A stretch of 64,000 nucleotides of DNA from Sulfolobales archaeon (GTDB taxonomy: Archaea; Thermoproteota; Thermoprotei_A; Sulfolobales; AG1): NCBI GenBank assembly GCA_038881635.1, contig JAVZPJ010000001.1, forward strand, positions 62,001 to 126,000. The letters are read 5' to 3'. The stretch's first letter is position 1. Every line of letters starts with the position of its first letter. A program made the position numbers and the translations under genes. Positions 33,494 to 41,869 of the stretch are shown here, in pieces. The notes below the pieces were generated by a model. It was given only the letters and a program-made list of their open reading frames with translations, was not told the DNA's origin and did not search any database.

Positions 33494-35064
33494 ACACTCT
33501 TTTCACTCACTCTAACTCTGAGCACCACGTTATACTTCTTCTCTAGTTTTTTCTTTAGTTTCACAAAATTCTTCCCAAGACTAGCGATTCTGGTTCTAGG
33601 TATACTGATCCAAAGAATCTCTCCTTCTCTCTCTATCTCGGCCTCTGGCATGTGTCTCTTTATTTCTTCGTACATCTTCCTATCTCTACTACTTCCGCTC
33701 TCCTCTCTGATTCTTCTCACAGGAACTATAACAGTCTGCTCTCCAAATGTGTATATCTCATACTCTAGCTCTCCACTTTCAACGTCTCTGACCTCTACAA
33801 CTGGTCTTGCAAGTTCTATTTCTTTTAATCCTGTTGGAAGCTTAACTGTAAGCTCTAATTCATAGATCTTCTCAACCCTACCTTTATTTATGAATATAAC
33901 TGTGTCAACTATACTAGGTATCATCCCGAGATCTACTCTCCTGAGAAATCTCTGTATAGCATCTATAGGACTTGTAGCATGAAGAACGCCAACCATTCCA
34001 ATTCCCGCAAGTCTTAGATCTACATAGAGTTCGAAATCTCTATCATCTCTCATCTCATCAAAAACTGTGTAGTCAGGTCTGCTCAGCAAAAGTATGTCAT
34101 GAAGTTCTTCGGAAGAACCTTTGCTCTTAGAATACTGAGAAACCTCGTCTGGTAGATGCATATCTCTAGGACTTTCTATGGTCTTCACGATCTTACCTTT
34201 CTCAATATAGAACCTGGCAAGAGCTTGTGCAAAGGTGGTTTTACCCATTCCCGGAGCTCCTGCAATGAGTATTCCCTCAGCCTTCTCAAGAAATCTCTTT
34301 ATAAGCTTCTCGTTTAGATTATAACTTTCTAGAGTAGGCATTGCAACAGGTCTTGTGATTGTTACCTCTAATGTATCACTCAAAGGAGGTCTTACGATAA
34401 CTATTCTATAGAGTCCTACTTGTATGATTGATGAGTAAGGTCTCTCGCTCTCTAGAAAACCTCTTCCTCTTACCTTAACCTCCTCAAGTATCTCGCTAAC
34501 TATTCTCTCAACTTCTTCAGAAGTCAGAGGTTTGCTGTCGAGGTATTCAAAGAACCACCTGGCCGGGCTACCTTTCTTAGCTCTAGGAGGTGCTCCTGCT
34601 TTTAAATGTACTGACATGGTGGTATCATCGAAGTATTTCTCGAATAGAAGCTTCTCTTTACCTCTGCTGATTCTAACAACCTCCAAACCAAGGGTTTCGG
34701 CTATTTTCTCTTGAAGAGGATCTGCTGTTATGAGGATTCCTCCTATCTCATAGGCATAATCTCTAGCAAGCTGCTCTAAACTTCTACCAGCTCTGATCCT
34801 CTCGAGATCGCTTATGATTCTAACTTCAATTCCCTCAGACTCTAGATGATCTCTTAATCTAATGAACTCATCGAGAGCTCTTGAAGCTTGCGAATCCCCT
34901 TCTTTTATTCTCTCCTCAAGTTTTTCTATTAGAGATCTTAGTATGTGAACCTCTTTGTTCTCTGTATTTTCAAGTCTTTTTCTAATGATCTCCACTATGC
35001 TCTCATCTATCTCTAGCAGAGCTGAATAGTCTATCACATATATTTGTTTAAATGCTTCTCTCAA
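33490..35064 (-). CDS. PIN-domain ATPase PINA
   Basis: 524 residues. An N-terminal PIN-like nuclease domain (about 8-140) includes YVIDYSALLEID and ILITADPLQEKIAE. A PilT/VirB11-like ATPase core follows with Walker A GAPGMGKTTFAQ (about 272-283) and DEMRDDRDFELYVDLRLAGI. The C-terminal KH-like region is basic (about 455-524). PINA of Sulfolobus is a hexameric helicase that promotes branch migration and binds Hjc. The 4-bp overlap with hjc here fits that partnership. The start is TTG; no better start lies nearby. Confidence 0.9.
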   Translation of the reverse strand: MREAFKQIYVIDYSALLEIDESIVEIIRKRLENTENKEVHILRSLIEKLEERIKEGDSQASRALDEFIRLRDHLESEGIEVRIISDLERIRAGRSLEQLARDYAYEIGGILITADPLQEKIAETLGLEVVRISRGKEKLLFEKYFDDTTMSVHLKAGAPPRAKKGSPARWFFEYLDSKPLTSEEVERIVSEILEEVKVRGRGFLESERPYSSIIQVGLYRIVIVRPPLSDTLEVTITRPVAMPTLESYNLNEKLIKRFLEKAEGILIAGAPGMGKTTFAQALARFYIEKGKIVKTIESPRDMHLPDEVSQYSKSKGSSEELHDILLLSRPDYTVFDEMRDDRDFELYVDLRLAGIGMVGVLHATSPIDAIQRFLRRVDLGMIPSIVDTVIFINKGRVEKIYELELTVKLPTGLKEIELARPVVEVRDVESGELEYEIYTFGEQTVIVPVRRIREESGSSRDRKMYEEIKRHMPEAEIEREGEILWISIPRTRIASLGKNFVKLKKKLEKKYNVVLRVRVSEKSV

Positions 35065-35165
35065 TCTCTAGCACTACTCCTTATTAGAGATATTTTTAGA
35101 AGGGTATAAGCTGTTTATCGTATAGAACACTATAGATATTAAGAGTATGTATTTTATCTGAGGTA

Positions 35166-35177
35166 GGCTTATATATC
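35166..35177 (+). promoter_or_regulatory. Promoter of the complex I operon
   Basis: GGCTTATATATCC lies about 45 nt before the TTG of the first nuo gene. GCCGGTG at 35207-35213 is the ribosome-binding site. No other strong TATA box is seen up to 45395. Confidence 0.5.
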
Positions 35178-35219
35178 CTCAAAATAATATTATATCGGAA
35201 ACACTCGCCGGTGTTATAG

Positions 35220-35588
35220 TTGATCGATTTGTACTCTCTGATAGTGATTGCACTCCTCATAATTCTATCTTTACTTATCCCTCTACTAGCTTATATAGTT
35301 ACGGCGGTTATCTCTCCTAGGATCAGCTTTCCAACTAAAAGAGAGAGATTTGAGAGCGGTAATCCTCCGATCGGGAGAGCGAGAGGTTATTTTCTGATGC
35401 AGTATTATCCATATCTTCTAATGTTTACTTCTTTAGAACCTCTTCTGATAATGCTTCTCTTTCTAATTCTCATTCCTTATACTAGCACACTTGTTTATAT
35501 TTTAATCTCCTTGATTGTTATAATAATTCCATCTTTTGTGTACGCGTATAAACATGCGGAGGAGATAGATCTATGGAGAGAGGATTAG
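35220..35588 (+). CDS. nuoA: Complex I subunit A (NuoA-like)
   Basis: 122 residues, three membrane helices. The conserved loop between helices 1 and 2 reads FPTKRERFESGNPPIGRARG, with ESG in place of the usual ECG. The second and third helices match NuoA (LLMFTSLEPLLIMLLF has the membrane Glu). It links the peripheral arm to the membrane arm. The start is TTG with GGTG at good spacing. It overlaps nuoB by 16 bp. Confidence 0.85.
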   Translation: MIDLYSLIVIALLIILSLLIPLLAYIVTAVISPRISFPTKRERFESGNPPIGRARGYFLMQYYPYLLMFTSLEPLLIMLLFLILIPYTSTLVYILISLIVIIIPSFVYAYKHAEEIDLWRED

Positions 35589-36136
35589 AGAGAGGTAGTG
35601 TAGTGTTTGTAGGTCAGATCGACGTGTTTGTTAAAAAGGTTATATCATCTCTCATAGAAAGAAGACCTGTAAAAGATATCATTGAATGGGGCGTCATGTA
35701 TTCTTTATGGCCCGTTCACCTCATGACAAGCTGTTGTGGTGTTGAACTTGCTGCAGGATATGCTCCCAGATATGATATAGAGAGATATGGATCGCTTCCT
35801 TTCGTCTCTCCTAGGCAGACTAATCTCATAATCATAGAAGGAACTCTGACCAGGAAGATGGCGCGCGTCGCCAGAATCACCTGGGAACAGATGGCTGACC
35901 CCAAGTTCGTGATTGCTATGGGTGCTTGCGCTATTGATGGAGGTCTCTTCTGGAATAGCTTTAACATTGTAAGAGCTAATGAAGTCCTGCCCGTAGATGT
36001 CTACATACCGGGATGTCCTCCAAGACCTGAGGCTCTTGCGAGGGCTATTCTAATGCTTCAAGATAAGATCAGGAGTCAGGGTGTTAAGAGAGAGGATATA
36101 GAGCTTCTGGAAAGATATGTGGGTAAGAGGTCTTAG
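35573..36136 (+). CDS. nuoB: Complex I subunit B (NuoB-like)
   Basis: 187 residues. All four ligands of cluster N2 are present: Cys54-Cys55 (TSCCGVEL), Cys119 (MGACAIDGG) and Cys148 (PGCPPRPEAL). It passes electrons to quinone at the junction with NuoD. GYAPRYDIERYG is the quinone-pocket loop. Start overlaps nuoA; nuoC follows after 2 nt. Confidence 0.95.
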   Translation: MERGLERGSVVFVGQIDVFVKKVISSLIERRPVKDIIEWGVMYSLWPVHLMTSCCGVELAAGYAPRYDIERYGSLPFVSPRQTNLIIIEGTLTRKMARVARITWEQMADPKFVIAMGACAIDGGLFWNSFNIVRANEVLPVDVYIPGCPPRPEALARAILMLQDKIRSQGVKREDIELLERYVGKRS

Positions 36137-36138
36137 GA

Positions 36139-36681
36139 TTGGCTCAGGTGCAGCCCACTCAATCTTCTTCTGTCATATCTAAGGATTCTGATCTTGAGAT
36201 GCTGCTACATATTTTAGAGAACAAACTACAGAATATCATCATAAGACTTTATCCTGATAAGAGTGGAAGAGCTATTTATATAGAAGTCTCACCAGATAAA
36301 ATCAAGGATCTCGCTTTAAAACTGTTAGAGCTGGGATTCGAACATGTTAAATCGGTGACAGGAGTTGATTATCCCAGTGAGAATTCTATAGAAGTCTTAA
36401 TCCATGTAGGTTCTTATCTGAGGACTTTGAGGAAGTATATCGTGATTATCAAGACCAGACTTGATAGAAATAATCCTAGGATTTCTACGCTTACCGATGT
36501 ATGGCCTAGTTCTGAGTTTCATGAGAGAGAAGCTTGGGAGATGTTTGGTATTTATTTTGAGGGTCATCCAGATCTTAGAAGATTGCTTCTTCCAGAGGAT
36601 TTTGAAGGGGTATGGCCTCTTAGAAAAGATTTTCACATTAGAACTAGAAAACCTGGAGAGGTGGAGCCTCCGTGGAAGTAG
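36139..36681 (+). CDS. nuoC: Complex I subunit C (NuoC-like)
   Basis: 180 residues, 30-kDa subunit type. Signature SSEFHEREAWEMFGIYFEGHPDLRRLLLPEDF (about 131-163, read in parts) and the C-terminal WPLRKDFHIR are complete. The start is TTG just after nuoB. The N-terminal 20 residues are Ser/Gln-rich. It overlaps nuoD by 10 bp. Confidence 0.94.
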   Translation: MAQVQPTQSSSVISKDSDLEMLLHILENKLQNIIIRLYPDKSGRAIYIEVSPDKIKDLALKLLELGFEHVKSVTGVDYPSENSIEVLIHVGSYLRTLRKYIVIIKTRLDRNNPRISTLTDVWPSSEFHEREAWEMFGIYFEGHPDLRRLLLPEDFEGVWPLRKDFHIRTRKPGEVEPPWK

Positions 36682-37919
36682 AGAAAGTGTCTGAAGAAAC
36701 TCTCAAAGAGATCTCCAGAGAAATGTTTGTGGTTAGAGATACTGGTGTAAAAGAAGAGGGAGAAAGGCTTCTAGAGCTTCAGATAGGTCCTGCTCATCCT
36801 GGCTCGGGGCATATGAGGATTTTAGCTTGGGTTGACGGGGATATCGTTGTAAGATGCGATCCTGATATTGGTTTCGTTCATAGAACTATTGAGAAGCTTA
36901 GTGAGAATAGGGCTTATATAAAGACTATACCTCTTGTAGAGAGACCTAGTCTTCTTGATACAACTCCTATGACTATAGGTTATGTTAATGCTGTTGAGAA
37001 GCTTATGGGCTTGGAAGTTCCTCCTAGAGCTAGGTATCTGAGAACCATATTGGCTGAGATTACTAGGATAGCAAGTCATTTCTACGGTATAGGAATTCTA
37101 TCTATATTTTTAGGTCATTCCACAGGGTATATGTGGGCTTTTGGAGATAGAGAGATAATGATAGAACTTGCTACAATGCTTACAGGAGCTAGAATAACAT
37201 ACGCCTATGTGATTCCTGGAGGGGTGAGGAGGGATATGCCTCAGAACTTTCCAGACCAGCTTGAGAAAGGGTTAAGATATATTGAGAGGAGGTTGAAAGA
37301 ATGGGAGAAGATATTTCTAATGAATCCTGTTGTTGAAAGAAGACTTAGAGATATAGGTATTTTAAAACCTGAGATTGCGAGGATCTACGGTGTTACAGGG
37401 CCTAATCTAAGAGCCTCAGGTGTTGACTTCGACGTTAGAATGGCAGAACCTTATGAGGCTTATGATGAAATTGATTTCATGATACCTGTAGCAGAAGAGG
37501 GTGACGCCTACGCCAGGGGTCTGGTGAGGTTTAAAGAGATTGAGCAGAGCATAAGTATTATAAGACAGGCTCTGAAGAAGATCCCTGATGGAGAAATAAT
37601 ATCACCTCAAATCTCAAGACTTTTCAACCCGCTTATGAAGAAGATCTATAGCGAGAGTAGAAGAGTGAAACTTCCAAGTCTCATGGCCACTCTCAAGCCT
37701 CCTAAGGGAGAGGCTGTTGCAAGAGTTGAGGCTGGCCGGGGTGAGGCTCTGTTCCATATTGTAAGTGATGGCTCTCCTAATCCTTATAGGTTTAGGTTTG
37801 TGACTCCATCATTTAGAAATGTAATATTATTTAAGTATCTGATCCCTGGACATAGAATAGCTGATATACCAGCTATATATGGTTCTCTGGATTACTTCCC
37901 TCCGGAGGCTGACAGATGA
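36672..37919 (+). CDS. nuoD: Complex I subunit D (NuoD-like, 49-kDa)
   Basis: 415 residues, related to the large subunit of NiFe hydrogenases but without the Ni-binding cysteines. It has QIGPAHPGSGHMRILAWVDG (the quinone-site His region), IGFVHRTIEKLSENRAY, EITRIASHFYGIG and the C-terminal LIPGHRIADIPAIYGSLD. It starts at GTG inside nuoC and overlaps nuoH by 4 bp. Confidence 0.95.
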   Translation: MEVEKVSEETLKEISREMFVVRDTGVKEEGERLLELQIGPAHPGSGHMRILAWVDGDIVVRCDPDIGFVHRTIEKLSENRAYIKTIPLVERPSLLDTTPMTIGYVNAVEKLMGLEVPPRARYLRTILAEITRIASHFYGIGILSIFLGHSTGYMWAFGDREIMIELATMLTGARITYAYVIPGGVRRDMPQNFPDQLEKGLRYIERRLKEWEKIFLMNPVVERRLRDIGILKPEIARIYGVTGPNLRASGVDFDVRMAEPYEAYDEIDFMIPVAEEGDAYARGLVRFKEIEQSISIIRQALKKIPDGEIISPQISRLFNPLMKKIYSESRRVKLPSLMATLKPPKGEAVARVEAGRGEALFHIVSDGSPNPYRFRFVTPSFRNVILFKYLIPGHRIADIPAIYGSLDYFPPEADR

Positions 37920-38953
37920 TGGTGGTTTTAGGACCTATAAGTATACCTGGTAGATTCATATATGATTTCTTCCATGTATTCATTCTACCAGGCTTTCTCG
38001 TGTTACTGATCGCCGTAATACTCCTTATATGGGCTGAAAGAAAGATCGCAGGATTAGTACAGCTCAGGTATGGTCCTTTGTATGTATCTAGAAGAATTGG
38101 AGGAGCTCTTCAACTTGTTGCAGATCTCATTCGCTATTCTTTCCAAGAATTTATAATTCCTGAAAGAGCTGATAGGATTCCATTTCTAACAGCCCCAGCA
38201 CTAGCACTTCTATTCGCAATAGTGCCTATAGCATTCATACCCATAGCTCCCGGAATAGCTCCTCCAATAAATACCAGCTCTAATCTACTCATAGTTCTAG
38301 CAGTTTTAGCTGTAGCTCCCATATATGTGGTTCTAGCAGGTATTGCTTCTGATAATAAATTCTCATTTATAGGATCTCTCAGAGAAGTTTTTCTAATAAT
38401 ATCTTACGAGATACCATTCTTCATATCCATTCTTTCAATAGCCATGATCTTCAGAACACTAGATCTATCAGAGCTAGTTTATCTTCAGAGTTCCTTACTA
38501 TGGGGCGCCTTGTTAAATCCTGTCGCTGCTATAGCTGCCTACATAGCTATTCTGAGAATCACATCTAGATTCCCCTTCGAGATTAGCGAGGCTGAATCCG
38601 AGATTGTAATGGGTCCTTACACCGAGTATAGCGGGCTTATGTATGGAGTCTCAATGGGGATAAGCTATATAAAGCTATATATATACTCTCTCCTCTACAC
38701 AATCGTTTTTCTAGGAGGATGGCTTCCATTCCAAGGCGGCATGGGATTTGTAGGAGATTATATCATTGGAAGTCTTGTTATAATAGCTAAGGCTTCGATT
38801 CTTATGCTTATATCGGTATTTCTTAGAGCTGTGTATCCTAGGTACAGAGTTGATCAGGCTATAAGATTAGGTTGGTCCACGGTTTTTATACTTTCTATCG
38901 TATCTCTCATATGGTCTCTCGTTGTATCATATCTAGTAGGGAGGTGGTTATAG
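37916..38953 (+). CDS. nuoH: Complex I subunit H (NuoH-like)
   Basis: 345 residues, eight or so membrane helices. Conserved cytoplasmic loops: WAERKIAGLVQLRYGPLYV (about 39-57), LREVFLIISYEIPFFI, and PFEISEAESEIVMGPYTEYSG with the Glu cluster lining the quinone channel, then RAVYPRYRVDQAIRLGW. It couples quinone reduction to the membrane arm. Confidence 0.95.
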   Translation: MMVVLGPISIPGRFIYDFFHVFILPGFLVLLIAVILLIWAERKIAGLVQLRYGPLYVSRRIGGALQLVADLIRYSFQEFIIPERADRIPFLTAPALALLFAIVPIAFIPIAPGIAPPINTSSNLLIVLAVLAVAPIYVVLAGIASDNKFSFIGSLREVFLIISYEIPFFISILSIAMIFRTLDLSELVYLQSSLLWGALLNPVAAIAAYIAILRITSRFPFEISEAESEIVMGPYTEYSGLMYGVSMGISYIKLYIYSLLYTIVFLGGWLPFQGGMGFVGDYIIGSLVIIAKASILMLISVFLRAVYPRYRVDQAIRLGWSTVFILSIVSLIWSLVVSYLVGRWL

Positions 38954-38954
38954 A

Positions 38955-39527
38955 GTGAGGAATTTCGGAGAAATTCTGAGGAAGCTAGATCCAGATATAA
39001 TAAAGCTTGTTGAAAGTGGTAGTGATAAGACTAAGGTTCTTAAAGTGTCTCTTCCAAAACCCGGTGGGGTTGTAAAGAGAAACATTGATGCTCTATCTAC
39101 AGGTTTCAGATATATTATAAAACCTTCTAGAATGACTATAGACTACCCATATAAGGATAATGAATATCCAGAAGGTTATAGAGGTATGTTCAGAGTTGAT
39201 GCGGATAAGTGTATAGGATGCTCTCTATGCGATATAGTATGTCCTTCTGATGCTATAAGACTTCAGCTAAGAGATAAGAAGAAAGTCCCTACGATAAATT
39301 GGGGTAGATGTATATTCTGTTATTACTGTGTGGATATATGTCCTGTCGAGGCTTTTGAAACTTTCAAGCTACATGATGTCGCGTTCTATAGATTTGAAGA
39401 TATGCTTACAACTCTAGAGGAGTTCACTAAGAAACCTGAGGAGTATGTTCCTCCTAGAAGGATTTCTCCTAAGAAGTTTAGAGTTTCTCTAGATGAGAGA
39501 AAAGGATTAAGATACGAACCTTTGTAG
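38955..39527 (+). CDS. nuoI: Complex I subunit I (NuoI-like ferredoxin)
   Basis: 190 residues with two [4Fe-4S] motifs, CIGCSLCDIVCP (about 83-94) and CIFCYYCVDICP (about 117-128). In the 11-subunit archaeal complex it is the likely entry point for electrons from ferredoxin or another donor, as NuoEFG are not in the operon. The start is GTG right after nuoH. Long N- and C-terminal extensions flank the ferredoxin core. Confidence 0.93.
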   Translation: MRNFGEILRKLDPDIIKLVESGSDKTKVLKVSLPKPGGVVKRNIDALSTGFRYIIKPSRMTIDYPYKDNEYPEGYRGMFRVDADKCIGCSLCDIVCPSDAIRLQLRDKKKVPTINWGRCIFCYYCVDICPVEAFETFKLHDVAFYRFEDMLTTLEEFTKKPEEYVPPRRISPKKFRVSLDERKGLRYEPL

Positions 39528-39530
39528 GGG

Positions 39531-40022
39531 TTGAAAGTGTTGTTAGCAGATCTGCTTTCAATAATTCTCGGAATACTCGCTATAGGTAGCGGACTTATGG
39601 TGTTATTATCGAGAAACCTGGTTTACTCAGCTGTATATCTCTCCATACTAGGGCTTCTAGTAGCTTCTTTAATAGCTTTGCTAGGGCTTCCTACAATTGG
39701 CACGATTCATCTTATAGTGTATGTGGGTGCTGGTGTTCTATTCATAGTCATGACTCTTTCTCTCATAAGAGAGGAATTCTCGCGAGAGGAGATTAGGCTG
39801 AGACCTATTGCAGTTATCATGGCATTAGTTCTAGGACTCCCTCTAGCCTATCTCTCAACCTTCTTTAGCAACACAACTATCTCACTTGATAGACCTGATT
39901 ATACCTATATATCGAATTACCTCAGCACATACCCCTATGCGATAGTAGTCATGATAGTGGTCTTCGCGCTTGCCATGGTTGCATCGATATCTATAGTCAT
40001 GAGAGAGAGGAGGGGGATGTAG
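39531..40022 (+). CDS. nuoJ: Complex I subunit J (NuoJ-like)
   Basis: 163 residues with five membrane helices. The pi-bulge helix region reads HLIVYVGAGVLFIVMTLSLI (about 64-83), as in NuoJ. The last helices are linked by a longer outside loop. It starts just after nuoI and ends at the nuoK start. Confidence 0.88.
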   Translation: MKVLLADLLSIILGILAIGSGLMVLLSRNLVYSAVYLSILGLLVASLIALLGLPTIGTIHLIVYVGAGVLFIVMTLSLIREEFSREEIRLRPIAVIMALVLGLPLAYLSTFFSNTTISLDRPDYTYISNYLSTYPYAIVVMIVVFALAMVASISIVMRERRGM

Positions 40023-40346
40023 TTGAACGTATTCATGTTGGTGGCATCTATACTCTTCATGATAGCTGTATACGGTATTATATCTAGTAGAAATATTGCT
40101 AGGATACTTCTCTCTGTGGAGATAATGTTCAACTCGGTGGTTCTCTATATTCTATCACTGCTCATATCTATGCTAAGATCTCCAGATATTATTTCAGAGA
40201 TTTCAATCCTTATCATATTCGCCATAGGCTTAGCTGTTTCAGAGATCATAGTGACTTTCTCGATACTTCTAGCACTCATAAGATTTAAGGTTGTTAGAAA
40301 GATTGATACAAGAGAAATCATCATAAGAGATCTTGAGGGGAGATGA
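40023..40346 (+). CDS. nuoK: Complex I subunit K (NuoK-like)
   Basis: 107 residues, three membrane helices. The key glutamate in helix 2 is in RILLSVEIMFNSVVLYIL (about 27-44), and a second acidic residue is in GLAVSEIIVTFSILLAL. The frame starts with TTG directly after the nuoJ stop. It overlaps the next gene by 4 bp. Confidence 0.9.
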   Translation: MNVFMLVASILFMIAVYGIISSRNIARILLSVEIMFNSVVLYILSLLISMLRSPDIISEISILIIFAIGLAVSEIIVTFSILLALIRFKVVRKIDTREIIIRDLEGR

Positions 40347-41863
40347 TCTTGATCCTGCTATCCACAATTTTAATTCCTCTGATCGCTACCTTCTTCATAG
40401 CTCTCAATCCATCTATAAAAGGTGATACTGCTTCAAAGATCTCTTTTGCATCTCTTCTTTATTCTCTAGTGGTCTATATAATATTAGCAATTCTAATGAA
40501 AATGCCCTACTACGAGAAGTTGTACACGATACCTATGGTTGGTTCTATAGCTTTCATACTAGACGGGTATAACCTTCCATTTCTAGTAGGGATCTCGCTG
40601 GTAACATCTCTAGTCTCTCTATACTCCTATCCGTATATGAGTCATAGATTCCATGAGCTCGAGAGAGGTTCTTGGAGAACTTATTTTGTAAATTACAACC
40701 TCTTCTCGGTTTCAATGCTTGGAGTAGCTCTCTCCACTAATTTAATTGAATTCTATATCTTCCTAGAGATCTCTCTCATAACATCATTCTTTCTAATAGC
40801 ATTATACGGGTATGGAGAGAGAATTAGAATTGGCATTATGTACTTTATATGGACTCATGCGGGAGCTCTTCTATTTCTCATAGCCTCCTTCATCTATGGA
40901 TTGAATGCTAATACATTTGATTTCATATCACCTAATCCTCCATACTATATGCCAGGTTTCGGTGAGAGAATTCTAGGGGGATTGGCGTTCTACGTCTTTC
41001 TATTCTTCCTGGTAGGGCTTCTAATAAAACTTCCTGCATTTGGCTTCCATATATGGCTTCCTTACGCGCATGCGGAAGCTCCTACACCTGTTTCCGCTCT
41101 TCTAAGTCCTAATCTGATAGGGCTTGCTGCTCTGGGGATTCTGAGGATTCTCATAGTCTTATTCCCATCTACATATCATGTTTATCAGCTTCTGATAATT
41201 TTCTGGGCTTTCATTAGCATAATATACGGAGGTCTCATGGCATTGTTCCAGAGAGATTACAAGAGGCTTCTCGCATATAGTAGCATATCTCAGATGGGTT
41301 ATATACTCTTAGGTCTTTCAACTTTAAACCCTGCTGGACTCATAGGTGCTGTTCTCCACTATCTAACTCATGCGGTGGGTAAGGCTTCTCTATTCATGAC
41401 AGCTGGGAATATAATAGTCCAGGGGAAAGGGCTTAGAGATATAGAGAGAATGGGAGGTTTAGCCTCGAGTATGAACTTTACAGCTGGATCTGCTTTGCTG
41501 GGATTTCTCTCTATATCAGGTCTACCTCCTACCATTGGCGTTATAAGCAAGTTCTTTATAATAGCAGGGCTTGTAGAATACATGATCTCTATCTCCAGCT
41601 ATGCACCCTTATTGGTAGCGCTCATACTCATGAGCCTAATAGGTTTCGGTCTTACTCTCGTGTACAGTTTTCATACTATGAGAAGAATATTCTATGGAAC
41701 AAGTAAAGGTGGAATAGAGATTTCTGAAGCTTCTCCTAGTGCTTCTTACACAACCTTTTCAATAGCTCTCTCATCTATAGTTCTCATGATCATGATATTC
41801 ATATTCACAAATCCCCTGTATTCAGCTTATCACACTATAAGTTTTCTTACTAGTCTGAGGTGA
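40343..41863 (+). CDS. nuoM: Complex I antiporter-like subunit M
   Basis: 506 residues, 14 membrane helices. The conserved segment PAFGFHIWLPYAHAEAPTPVSALLSPNLIG (about 230-259, in parts) is the NuoM form of the proton-pumping unit. The helix-5 Glu (FYIFLEISLITSFFLIA) and the central Lys are also seen. It is one of three Mrp-antiporter-like subunits here. Confidence 0.92.
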   Translation: MILILLSTILIPLIATFFIALNPSIKGDTASKISFASLLYSLVVYIILAILMKMPYYEKLYTIPMVGSIAFILDGYNLPFLVGISLVTSLVSLYSYPYMSHRFHELERGSWRTYFVNYNLFSVSMLGVALSTNLIEFYIFLEISLITSFFLIALYGYGERIRIGIMYFIWTHAGALLFLIASFIYGLNANTFDFISPNPPYYMPGFGERILGGLAFYVFLFFLVGLLIKLPAFGFHIWLPYAHAEAPTPVSALLSPNLIGLAALGILRILIVLFPSTYHVYQLLIIFWAFISIIYGGLMALFQRDYKRLLAYSSISQMGYILLGLSTLNPAGLIGAVLHYLTHAVGKASLFMTAGNIIVQGKGLRDIERMGGLASSMNFTAGSALLGFLSISGLPPTIGVISKFFIIAGLVEYMISISSYAPLLVALILMSLIGFGLTLVYSFHTMRRIFYGTSKGGIEISEASPSASYTTFSIALSSIVLMIMIFIFTNPLYSAYHTISFLTSLR

Positions 41864-41869
41864 GTCTGT

